Source: Candidatus Omnitrophota bacterium (lineage in GTDB: Bacteria; Omnitrophota; Gorgyraeia; Zapsychrales; Fredricksoniimonadaceae). Taken from it: a stretch of DNA of 41,934 nucleotides. Each line of letters opens with the position of its first letter. Positions within the stretch are counted from its first letter, which is position 1. Below are positions 24,718 through 32,690 of this stretch, piece by piece. Both the position numbers and the translations under genes were made by a program. The notes beneath the pieces were generated by a model. That model was not told the DNA's origin and searched no databases. It saw nothing but the letters and a program-made list of their open reading frames with translations. The stretch lies in NCBI GenBank assembly GCA_030650275.1, contig JAUSEK010000014.1, forward strand, positions 1 through 41,934, given 5' to 3'.

Positions 24718-26087
24718 TTCTGGTACACCCTTAAGTATTCGCGCGCCGATCTCTCCCAGGAAAAACGGTGGCGGAAGGCCTGATCGGTCAAAAAATCCAT
24801 CTGCTTTTGATCGCGGTAGGTTTTGACCGCCTCTGCCAGCGCCTTGACGAACGACGGCTTGTCGTATTTGGTAAAAACGAACCCGTTGCCGCTTTGATGG
24901 ATGGGGTCGTAGAGTTTGATGGTGTCGGCCAAACCGCCGGTGTGGTGCACAACGGGGATGGAGCCATAACGCAGGGCGATCATCTGGCCCAGGCCGCAGG
25001 GCTCGAACGCCGATGGCATCAGGAAAAAATCACAGCCCGCGTAGATCTTATGGGCAACATTCTCATCAAATTTGAGAAAGATCCCCATATTTTTGGAATG
25101 ACGGCCCGCGCATTCTTCCAGCATCCGGTGGTATTTTCGCTCCCCGACACCGGTCAACACGATCTGCCCGCCCAAACGCACGATATCGTCCACAACCCCC
25201 GCAATGAGGTCCACGCCTTTTTGATGGCAGAGCCGCCCCACAAAACCGAACAGCGGCGCGCGACTGTCTGGGGAAGACAAATTCATCATGGCGCGGACCA
25301 CCATCTTGTTAAGAAATTTTTCCTGCGGGTCCTGGGAGGAATAAGGAAAATCCAAAAACGGGTCGTCCTTGGGGTTCCAGGCCTCATAGTCCAGGCCGTT
25401 GAGGATACCGGTGACATCGCGGCCACGGTTGCGCAAGACCCCGTCAAGGCTGCAGCCCAATTCCTCACCCTGGATCTCCCTGGCGTATTGAGGGCTGACG
25501 GTGGTGACCGCGTCGCTGAAAATGATGCCGCCTTTCAGGACATTGATCTGGTCATAAAATTCCAGGCCCTGCATGTGGAACAAATGCCCCTCCACCCCCA
25601 GTTTGGCGTATTGCTGTTTGGGAAAAACGCCCTGATACGCCAGATTGTGGATGGTCAGAACCGACCGGGTGTTCTTGAAGAAAGGGTCGCTTTGGAATTT
25701 GGTCTTCAGCAAAACCGGGATGAGCGCCGTATGCCAGTCATGGCAATGGATGATGTCCGGTTTGAATTTGATACGCTTGAGGATGGCCAAGGCCTCGTGG
25801 CAGAAAAAGGCGAACCGCTCAAGATTGTCATTGTAGTCGCCGCCATAGTCGCCGTAGAGGCCGTCCCGTTGGAAATAACGGTTGTGTTCAACAAAATAAA
25901 CGCGGATATTTTTACCGATGCGCACCACGGGCGAAGGGATGCCTTTGGACGTTTTATACCGGGGCGTGATGATAACGATCTCATGGCCCAATCCTTCCAA
26001 AGCCAACGGCAAGGCCCCGCACACGTCGGCAAGCCCGCCGGTCTTGGCGAATGGGACCACTTCTGATGCGCAAAAAACGATTTTCAT
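24705..26087 (-). CDS. glgA: Glycogen synthase (ADP-glucose type)
   Basis: A GT5 glycosyltransferase that extends alpha-1,4-glucan from ADP-glucose. The N-terminal GT5 domain contains KTGGLADV (15-22), the nucleotide-sugar site, and HCHDWHTALIP. The C-terminal domain has GFVGRLCHQKGVD and the catalytic FEPCGLGQMIALRYGSIP. Length (460) is usual. The ATG overlaps the polA stop (ATGA). It indicates storage polysaccharide synthesis; glgB and glgC are not here. Confidence 0.94.
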   Translation of the reverse strand: MKIVFCASEVVPFAKTGGLADVCGALPLALEGLGHEIVIITPRYKTSKGIPSPVVRIGKNIRVYFVEHNRYFQRDGLYGDYGGDYNDNLERFAFFCHEALAILKRIKFKPDIIHCHDWHTALIPVLLKTKFQSDPFFKNTRSVLTIHNLAYQGVFPKQQYAKLGVEGHLFHMQGLEFYDQINVLKGGIIFSDAVTTVSPQYAREIQGEELGCSLDGVLRNRGRDVTGILNGLDYEAWNPKDDPFLDFPYSSQDPQEKFLNKMVVRAMMNLSSPDSRAPLFGFVGRLCHQKGVDLIAGVVDDIVRLGGQIVLTGVGERKYHRMLEECAGRHSKNMGIFLKFDENVAHKIYAGCDFFLMPSAFEPCGLGQMIALRYGSIPVVHHTGGLADTIKLYDPIHQSGNGFVFTKYDKPSFVKALAEAVKTYRDQKQMDFLTDQAFRHRFSWERSAREYLRVYQKCLS

Positions 26088-28444
26088 GATAGCGTTGTCA
26101 TCTCCAGCCAGTTTGGTCCGGTTTTGACGGTGGCTTTGACGGGGACAGAAAGTTTGATGACCCCTTCCATCTCGGTACGCACCAGCGAAGCCATAGGGCC
26201 GATCTCTTTTTGCGGCACGTCAAAGACAAGTTCGTCGTGCACGGTCAGGATCATGGTTGAGGACATTTTCTTTTCGGTCATCAGCCGGTCAATGTTGACC
26301 ATGGCCAGTTTGATGAGATCGGCGGCCGTGCCCTGCACCGGCGTATTGATGGCCTGGCGCTCGGCGAACTGGCGCAAACCCATATTGGCATTATGAATTT
26401 CCGGCAAATAACGACGGCGGCAAAGCAAGGTGGTGACATATCCCTGTTCCCTGGCCTTGACGATCTCATCATCCATGAATACGCGCACCTTGGGGTAGCG
26501 CAAAAAATACCGGTCAATGAAATCCTGGGCTTCCTTGATGGAAACGCCCAAGTCCTTGGCCAAACCGAAAGAACTCATGCCATAAATGATCCCGAAATTG
26601 ATCCGCTTGGCCGTGGTGCGCATGTTGTCGTCCACCTTTGACTCCGGCGTATCAAAGATCAGGCTGGCCGTGTAACGGTGAATGTCCGCGCCCTCGGCAA
26701 ATGCCTTCTTTAAATTCACGTCGCCGCACAAATGAGCCAGGACGCGCAGTTCGATCTGCGAATAATCCGCGGACAAAAGCACGTGGCCTTTGGCATAAGG
26801 CACAAAGGCCTTGCGGATCCGCCTGCCTAAGTCCGTGCGGATGGGGATGTTCTGCAGATTGGGATTATTGGAACTCAAACGCCCGGTCTCGGCGCCGGTC
26901 TGGTTAAAAGACGCGTGCAGACGCCCGTCCGCCGGGTCAACAAGCTGCGGCAAGGCATCAATATAGGTGGACTTTAATTTGGCCACCTGACGGTATTCCA
27001 GGATCAGGGCCGGCAAAGGATGCTTGGCGGCCAAACGGGTCAGGACCTCCTCGTCGGTGGAAAAACCGGTTTTCGTTTTCTTGATGACGGGGAGTTTGAG
27101 GCGCTCAAACAGGACTTCGCTCAATTGTTTGGGTGAATTGAGGTTAAACGTCGTGCCCGCGATCTCAAACAGCGAATCCTCCGCCTCTTTGATCTTGACG
27201 GCGCACTCTTTTGAAAGTTCCTCCAGCACCGCCTTGTCCAGCCGCACGCCGTTTTTCTCCATGCGGGCCAAAACATCGGCCAAAGGCATTTCAATATCGT
27301 AAAAAAGGACCTCCACCTCTTGTTCTTTGAGCATGGCTTTCTGCAGGGTATATAATTCGCGCAGTCCCTCTTCGCTGGACCTCAAAGAAGGCATATTGTA
27401 TTTGCCCTGGCCGCCGGATAATAAATAATCCGCCAAATGCACGTCAAACACATCCCCCTTGAAGGCCTCATCCGTGAGCCGGCCGCTTTTGCGCAGGGCT
27501 TTGAGGTCATAAACGATGTGGATGTCTTTTTTTCCCTCATGTCCATGCACGTAGTCCTTGAGATCTTCGGCAACGGGATCCTCGGCCCCTTCGCCGGAAA
27601 TTTCCTTGGCGAATTTACGGAATTCCAATTCGGTGTAGATGTCAAACAACGCTTTGCTGTCCGGATCTTTGCGTTTGAGATCTTCCAGAGAAACATGCAC
27701 GGGCAGGTCAGTGTGCAGGGTCGCCAATTCCTGGCTTAAAAAAGCGTGTTCGCGACCTGCTTCCAATTTTTCCCGCAATTTGACCGGAGTGACCTTGTCG
27801 AGACGGGTGTAAATGTTCTTCAAAGACCCATATGTACTTAACAATTTACGGGCCGAAACCTCGCCGATGCCATGGACACCGGGAATATTATCGGAAACGT
27901 CGCCGGCCAGGGCGATAAAGTCCACGATCTGACCAGGGGTGACGCCGAATTTGCTTTCCACATCTTGCGCGCTGATCATCTGCTGTTGGCGGGCGCTGTA
28001 GAGTTTGATGTGGTCCCCGACCAATTGGCCCATGTCTTTGTCGTCGGTGACGATGACAACGTCCTTGTCTTTTCCGGAAAAACGCGCGGCAAGAGTGGCC
28101 ATCATATCGTCCGCTTCATACCCTTCCATTTCAAACATAGGGATGTTATAGGCCGCGACCACACGGCGGATGATGTCCATCTGGCTGATCAGTTCGTCGG
28201 GCATGGACGGCCGTTGGACCTTATAGTCGGCAAACTTGGTTTGGCGATGCGTTTTCTTGCCCGTATCAAAACAAACCGCCAGATGGTCCGGTTTCAGATC
28301 GTTGAGAAGTTTGCGCAGGATATTGCAAAAGCCGAACACCGCGTTGGTGGGCTGGCCTTTGGAGTTGGACAGGTTTTTGACCGCGTAAAAAGCCCTGTAA
28401 CAGAGGCCGTGGCCATCCACCAGAAATATGCGCGCATTGGACAT
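26084..28444 (-). CDS. polA: DNA polymerase I with a reduced proofreading domain
   Basis: Repair and Okazaki-fragment polymerase. The N-terminal 5'-3' exonuclease (about 1-290) is intact, with FLVDGHGLCYRAFYA, EADDMMATLA and VTDDKDM. The polymerase domain (about 400-786) has DYSQIELR, RTTAKRINFGIIYGMS (O helix) and TVHDELVFDV. In between, the 3'-5' exonuclease region is shortened to about 100 residues and lacks a visible DxE motif, so the 786-residue protein probably cannot proofread. That state is known in many bacterial Pol I. It overlaps glgA and starts 11 nt after the upstream FAD oxidoreductase. Confidence 0.94.
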   Translation of the reverse strand: MSNARIFLVDGHGLCYRAFYAVKNLSNSKGQPTNAVFGFCNILRKLLNDLKPDHLAVCFDTGKKTHRQTKFADYKVQRPSMPDELISQMDIIRRVVAAYNIPMFEMEGYEADDMMATLAARFSGKDKDVVIVTDDKDMGQLVGDHIKLYSARQQQMISAQDVESKFGVTPGQIVDFIALAGDVSDNIPGVHGIGEVSARKLLSTYGSLKNIYTRLDKVTPVKLREKLEAGREHAFLSQELATLHTDLPVHVSLEDLKRKDPDSKALFDIYTELEFRKFAKEISGEGAEDPVAEDLKDYVHGHEGKKDIHIVYDLKALRKSGRLTDEAFKGDVFDVHLADYLLSGGQGKYNMPSLRSSEEGLRELYTLQKAMLKEQEVEVLFYDIEMPLADVLARMEKNGVRLDKAVLEELSKECAVKIKEAEDSLFEIAGTTFNLNSPKQLSEVLFERLKLPVIKKTKTGFSTDEEVLTRLAAKHPLPALILEYRQVAKLKSTYIDALPQLVDPADGRLHASFNQTGAETGRLSSNNPNLQNIPIRTDLGRRIRKAFVPYAKGHVLLSADYSQIELRVLAHLCGDVNLKKAFAEGADIHRYTASLIFDTPESKVDDNMRTTAKRINFGIIYGMSSFGLAKDLGVSIKEAQDFIDRYFLRYPKVRVFMDDEIVKAREQGYVTTLLCRRRYLPEIHNANMGLRQFAERQAINTPVQGTAADLIKLAMVNIDRLMTEKKMSSTMILTVHDELVFDVPQKEIGPMASLVRTEMEGVIKLSVPVKATVKTGPNWLEMTTLS

Positions 28445-28455
28445 GGAAAGATTTG

Positions 28456-28485
28456 TCAGCCGGAGGCTGATCCGCCTACGGCGGA
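28456..28485 (-). repeat. In-frame palindromic repeat, copy 2 (encodes SAVGGSASG and stop)
   Basis: Two adjacent hairpins, TCCGCC-GTA-GGCGGA and TCAGCC-TCC-GGCTGA, form the last ten codons of the FAD oxidoreductase gene, including its TGA stop. Compared with copy 1 at 7404, the second stem has two base changes that keep pairing (TCC/GGA to TCA/TGA). Confidence 0.8.
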
Positions 28486-29532
28486 GAAGTATTCGCTGAA
28501 CAACTGTTCCTGGGTTTGGGCCACTTCTTTGCCCTCTAAAAGGTCACGGAGCAGTTTTTCTTTGGCAAAAGCAGCGTTAAAAAGAACAAAACCAACAATG
28601 TGTCCGTCCTGGATGAAAATTTTCTTATAAACATTATCCGGGCCGTCAAATTGCATGTATTCCCGCCCGCCTTGGGGGGCCCGGCGCACCACACCGGCGC
28701 AGGTGCCGTTGATGACCTTAAGGCCGAAATCACGGACACCTGTCGACGGTTGATCAACAGCGGCCATGTCCACGCCATCAGGCATGCCGTCGCTAAAAAC
28801 CCTTGTATCAGCTTTGAGGTCATCAAAAATGACGGCTTGCGCCGCGATCACCTTGCCGGATTTCAAACGCACCGCTTTGACCTCACCATCGCCTAAAATT
28901 TCTTCCACGGCATTTCCCGCCATGACCTTCAAGCCCTTACCCTCAAGGATCTGCTTTAAAAGCATAGTGGTCTCTTCGTCAAAAACATCCGGCAGGATCC
29001 CACCGCCCACGGCGGGGCTGACAACACTGACTTCCTTGCCCAACATCTTCAAGGCGCAGGCCGTGTTCAATCCCAAAAAATTGCTGACGCACACAACAGC
29101 ATTGTCAATGAACGGGATGTGCTTAGCCAAGGCCTCCATGGACTTGTAATGCGCGCAGTCAAAAATACCCTCTTTGCCGCGGCCCTTAATGTCCGGTCCA
29201 TGCACAGCGCCCAGATCAGTGACCAAAAGACGGTCATAAGGAAATTGCCGTTTGCTTTCCGCGCCCACGTATTTGCGTTTGGTGCTCACGCGGGACAATT
29301 GTTCATTGAGGACGATATCCACCCCATGCTCTTTAAAAAACGATGCGTGTTTGGGATGAAGGCCCTGCTCTTTGACCTCTTTGGCCAAATGAGCGGCGAG
29401 CAGCGTACGATCATACGGTAAAATACCTTCGGGACACAACAGCGTGATGGGCGATCCTTGATCTTCGGCGCGGATTGTCTCGATCGCGCTGATGGCGGGA
29501 ATTCCGTTACCGATAATGACAATATTGGACAT
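28456..29532 (-). CDS. FAD-dependent pyridine nucleotide-disulfide-type oxidoreductase
   Basis: A flavoprotein of the rubredoxin/nitrite-reductase-like NAD(P)H oxidoreductase group, 358 residues from the ATG at 29532. An AGGTGA ribosome binding site stands 7 nt before it; an upstream ATG at 29562 lies inside folD. The FAD motif GNGIPA (8-13) opens the protein. At the second nucleotide site, where GGG is usual, the sequence reads VSN (149-151) before FLGLNTACAL, so NAD(P)H binding may be weakened. No redox-active CxxC is visible. The C-terminus and stop codon come from a palindromic repeat. It lies between folD and polA; the electron partner is unknown. Confidence 0.75.
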   Translation of the reverse strand: MSNIVIIGNGIPAISAIETIRAEDQGSPITLLCPEGILPYDRTLLAAHLAKEVKEQGLHPKHASFFKEHGVDIVLNEQLSRVSTKRKYVGAESKRQFPYDRLLVTDLGAVHGPDIKGRGKEGIFDCAHYKSMEALAKHIPFIDNAVVCVSNFLGLNTACALKMLGKEVSVVSPAVGGGILPDVFDEETTMLLKQILEGKGLKVMAGNAVEEILGDGEVKAVRLKSGKVIAAQAVIFDDLKADTRVFSDGMPDGVDMAAVDQPSTGVRDFGLKVINGTCAGVVRRAPQGGREYMQFDGPDNVYKKIFIQDGHIVGFVLFNAAFAKEKLLRDLLEGKEVAQTQEQLFSEYFSAVGGSASG

Positions 29533-29534
29533 CC

Positions 29535-30386
29535 TCACTTCACCTGCGCGTTGAACATCCAAAAAACATTTTTCATAAGCATCACTGACGTCACCGGCCC
29601 CACCCCACCGCGCGCGGGCGTGATGTAACCGGCTTTTTCTTTGGCGGACTCAAAGTCCACATCCCCAACAATTTTTCCATCAATCCGGTTGGTCCCGACA
29701 TCAATGACAATGGCCCCGGGCTTGATCCAATCGCCTTTGACAAACAATGGTTTGCCGATGGCAGCCACCACGATATCCGCTCTTTGAACATGCTCCGGCA
29801 AATTCTTTGTCTTGGAATGACAAATGGTGACCGTCGCGTTTTCTTTTAAAAGTAACATCGCTATTGGTTTACCTATGATCTCACTACGACCAAGAACAAC
29901 AGCCTCCTTGCCTTTGAGATCGATCGCCGTGGATTTGATATGCGCCATCACCGCAGCTGGCGTGCAGGGAATTAAAAACGCTGTCCCTGAAAAAATACGA
30001 CCTTGATTATAGGAATTCAAACCTTCCGCGTCCTTATCAGGATAGATAACCTCAATCAACGTGTTTAAATCCAAATGGGCAGGCAGCGGTTTATTGACAA
30101 TGATCGCGTGCGTCAAGGGGTCTGCGTTAAAGGCGCGGATATCGGCAAGAACTTCAGATTCTGTGACTGACGCGGAAAATACCTTACGTTCATAGGCAAT
30201 GCCCAGCTCCCTGGCAGTGCGCTCCTGAGAAAGCGCGTAGGATGCGCCTGCCGGGTCTTCCCCGACGCTGATACTCACAAAACGCGGAACTTTTCCCGTG
30301 CCGGACTTAAGGGCCGCGATGTCCTTGATCAATTGTTCCTTGATCCGGACCGCGAGTATCTTTCCATCAAGGATTTTAGCGCTCAT
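29535..30386 (-). CDS. folD: FolD-family methylene-tetrahydrofolate dehydrogenase, probable cyclohydrolase-deficient form
   Basis: FolD normally oxidises 5,10-methylene-THF and then hydrolyses methenyl-THF. The fold and nucleotide site are recognisable: PDKDAEGLNSYN, PCTPAAVM, VVLGRSEIIGKP, IDVGTNR and TPARGGVGPVT. However, the catalytic lysine (E. coli Lys54 in YVASK) is Gln54 here (YALSQ), and the usual VQLPLP reads VNKPLP, with Asn98 and a lysine at 99. Loss of that lysine is known to abolish cyclohydrolase activity in this family. The adjacent, overlapping fchA-type gene could supply the missing activity. Length (283) is normal. Confidence 0.88.
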   Translation of the reverse strand: MSAKILDGKILAVRIKEQLIKDIAALKSGTGKVPRFVSISVGEDPAGASYALSQERTARELGIAYERKVFSASVTESEVLADIRAFNADPLTHAIIVNKPLPAHLDLNTLIEVIYPDKDAEGLNSYNQGRIFSGTAFLIPCTPAAVMAHIKSTAIDLKGKEAVVLGRSEIIGKPIAMLLLKENATVTICHSKTKNLPEHVQRADIVVAAIGKPLFVKGDWIKPGAIVIDVGTNRIDGKIVGDVDFESAKEKAGYITPARGGVGPVTSVMLMKNVFWMFNAQVK

Positions 30387-30871
30387 GCGTTGACCCTCAC
30401 CATGGCGGACGCGGCATTGAACCCCGCCATCAACAATTCCACCGCCACCTCAACATCGCTCAAAAGATACGGGTTGCCTTTGGCTGTCAGAAAAGGGGTC
30501 AGTCGGATGGCTTTGTAACATAACTGACGCACCTCTTTGGGAACAGCCGCGGCTTTAAGAGCGGCGCGCTGTTTGGCTTTGGCGCTCCCCACGCGGGCGG
30601 CCACGACCGCCAGATAGGCCTTGGCATCTTCGCTGGCCAAAACCAAAAGCCGACGGCGCAGGGCCTCGCTTTGTGCCAAAACCTTTGTCATCTGTCGGTC
30701 TAAGATCCTGGGTTTGCCTTTCCTGCCGATGGAATAACGCGTGACCATGGAAATGAGCGCGGTACCCAAAGCCGCGGACAAAGCAGCCGCGGAACCGCCG
30801 CCGGGGACGGGCTCGCGGCCGGCCAGGTCATCCAAGTATCGGGCAATGGTTTTTCGGCTAAAATTCGGCAT
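30383..30871 (-). CDS. fchA: Cyclodeaminase/cyclohydrolase family protein (FchA/FTCD C-terminal type)
   Basis: A small helical protein of the formiminotetrahydrofolate cyclodeaminase family, which includes FchA methenyl-THF cyclohydrolases. The signature PVPGGGSAAALSAALGTALISMV (residues about 22-44, shown in part as PVPGGGSAAA) is clear. At 162 residues it is somewhat shorter than the usual 200 or so, but the end is not obviously broken. It overlaps folD by four bases (ATGA) and shares one base with the trxB stop. The pairing with a FolD that lacks the cyclohydrolase lysine favours the cyclohydrolase role over histidine degradation; no hut gene is nearby. Confidence 0.8.
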   Translation of the reverse strand: MPNFSRKTIARYLDDLAGREPVPGGGSAAALSAALGTALISMVTRYSIGRKGKPRILDRQMTKVLAQSEALRRRLLVLASEDAKAYLAVVAARVGSAKAKQRAALKAAAVPKEVRQLCYKAIRLTPFLTAKGNPYLLSDVEVAVELLMAGFNAASAMVRVNA

Positions 30872-31803
30872 TAATGTCCTGACAAAAAACGCTCAGCGTC
30901 CAGGGCGGCCATGCATCCTGTGCCAGCAGAGGTGACGGCCTGACGGTACACCTTGTCCTGCACGTCGCCGCAGGCAAAGACGCCCTCCACGCTCGTGCGT
31001 GTCGTGCCGGGCTGTGTTTGAATGTAGCCGGCTTCGTCCACAACCACCTGGCCCTGTAAAAAAGACGTATTGGGCGCGTGGCCGATGGCGTAAAAAAGAC
31101 CGCCGATGGATAACACCGACTCGGCGCCCGTGGTTGAATTTTTGACCTTAAGGCCCGTGACCACCTTGTCCCCTAAAATTTCAACAGGAAGGGTATTAAA
31201 AAGGACCTTGATCTTGGGGTTATTTTTGACGCGTTCCTGCATCACCTTGGCGGCGCGCAAAACATCGCGGCGCACGATCATCAGGACCTGGGAAGCGAAC
31301 TTGGTCAAATAGGTGCTTTCTTCGACAGCCGAATCCCCGCCCCCGATGACAGCCAGGACCTTGTTACGAAAAACCGGCAAAGCCCCGTCGCAAACCGCGC
31401 AGGCGGAGATCCCCTTTTGCCACAGCCGTTGTTCCCCGGGCAAATTCATGCGCTTGGCCGCGGCGCCGGTGGAAATGATGAGCGCCCTGGTCTCATGAAC
31501 GGCAGCGCCCACAAAGACCTTGAAAGGCCGTTGGGAAAGGTCCACGCGGTCCACGGTTTCGGTCAGGATGCGTGTGCCGCAATGCAAACTTTGCTCGCGC
31601 ATCAGATCCATAAGCTTGGGGCCCGCAATGGCCTTGAAACCGGGATAATTTTCAACGTCGGTGGTGATGGTCAACTGCCCCCCGGCCGCAACGCCTCCGG
31701 CGAGCAGACCTTCAAACATCAAGGGCTTGAGAGCGGCCCTTGCCGCGTAGATCGCGGCTGTGTGTCCCGCGGGGCCCGAACCAACGATAATGAGGTCTTC
31801 CAT
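30871..31803 (-). CDS. trxB: Thioredoxin reductase
   Basis: A flavoprotein that reduces thioredoxin with NADPH. The FAD motif GSGPAGHTAA is at the N-terminus. The active disulfide is Cys135-Ala-Val-Cys138 in SACAVCDG. The NADPH site is VIGGGDSAVEE followed by RR. GVFACGDV lies near the C-terminus. Length (310) is normal. It overlaps korB and fchA by one base each. Confidence 0.94.
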   Translation of the reverse strand: MEDLIIVGSGPAGHTAAIYAARAALKPLMFEGLLAGGVAAGGQLTITTDVENYPGFKAIAGPKLMDLMREQSLHCGTRILTETVDRVDLSQRPFKVFVGAAVHETRALIISTGAAAKRMNLPGEQRLWQKGISACAVCDGALPVFRNKVLAVIGGGDSAVEESTYLTKFASQVLMIVRRDVLRAAKVMQERVKNNPKIKVLFNTLPVEILGDKVVTGLKVKNSTTGAESVLSIGGLFYAIGHAPNTSFLQGQVVVDEAGYIQTQPGTTRTSVEGVFACGDVQDKVYRQAVTSAGTGCMAALDAERFLSGH

Positions 31804-32690
31804 CAGATGAGATAATGGTCCAATATTTTGGAGCGGGGTTTCTGTTCGGCCTTGGCCACCAGATCGCGCAGGATCTGGTCATAACGGGGCTTGGCCGTGT
31901 TTTGGTAGAACAAACCGAAATAGCGGCGTTCGGCGGCAGCGAATTTGAACGCCGCAACCAGGTCCGACGGGTCATGTTCAACGACTTCGGTCTTGGGCGC
32001 GATGCGCTTGTCCGGGGCGATGCCCTTGTCATGCTTTAAAAAAGAAAACCACGTTGATGTCTTGTGGTCAAAATTGGCCGGGTCAAAATGCGGACAGCGC
32101 TGGGAAATGTGCACGAACGCAAAGCCCGGATGGTCGAACGCCGCCTTCATCGTGGCGGTCAAATGGTCCGGGATCCAGTCCGCGGTGCTCGCGACGAATG
32201 ATGCCCCCAAGCCCAAAGCCACGGTCAAAGGATCGATCGGCTGTAAGTAACTTCCCTGCGGCTGGGTGTTGGTGACATGGTCTTTGCGCGTCGTCGGGGA
32301 CGTCTGGTTCTTGGTCAGGGCGTAAAGTTCATTGTCGTAGAGCAGAAACACGCATTTGAAGTTCTTGTTGATCCCATGTATGAGATGATTGCCGCCGATG
32401 CTCAAAGCATCCCCGTCACCGGCATGCACGAACAGATTCAGGTCCGGACGGGTCAGGGCCAGCCCCAGAGCCACGGTGATGGGACGGCCGTGGATCGCGT
32501 GCACGCCATAGGTATTAAAATAATTCGGGGCGCGGCCGGAACAGCCGATGCCAGACACATTGACCGTGTGAGCCGGCTGCAGCTGGCGCTCAACGATAAA
32601 ACGCTTCAACCCCATGATGATGCCGAAATCCCCGCAGCCAACGCACCAGCGCGGATTTTCGGTATTCAGGTCTTTAAGGACAACTGACAT
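31803..32690 (-). CDS. korB: 2-Oxoacid:ferredoxin oxidoreductase, beta subunit
   Basis: The thiamine-diphosphate subunit of a 2-oxoacid:ferredoxin oxidoreductase. RWCVGCGDFG lies near the start, CSGR follows, and the cofactor motif is GDGDALSIGGNHLIH. Length (295) fits the two-subunit KorAB type. With KorA it would convert a 2-oxoacid such as 2-oxoglutarate and CoA to acyl-CoA, CO2 and reduced ferredoxin, which is typical of anaerobes. The substrate cannot be fixed from sequence; pyruvate or branched-chain acids are possible. It overlaps korA by 25 bases. Confidence 0.9.
   Translation of the reverse strand: MSVVLKDLNTENPRWCVGCGDFGIIMGLKRFIVERQLQPAHTVNVSGIGCSGRAPNYFNTYGVHAIHGRPITVALGLALTRPDLNLFVHAGDGDALSIGGNHLIHGINKNFKCVFLLYDNELYALTKNQTSPTTRKDHVTNTQPQGSYLQPIDPLTVALGLGASFVASTADWIPDHLTATMKAAFDHPGFAFVHISQRCPHFDPANFDHKTSTWFSFLKHDKGIAPDKRIAPKTEVVEHDPSDLVAAFKFAAAERRYFGLFYQNTAKPRYDQILRDLVAKAEQKPRSKILDHYLI

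Noticed and set aside
24768-26066. Long plus-strand frame opposite glgA
   Set aside because: No domain or ribosome binding site, and glgA is complete on the other strand.
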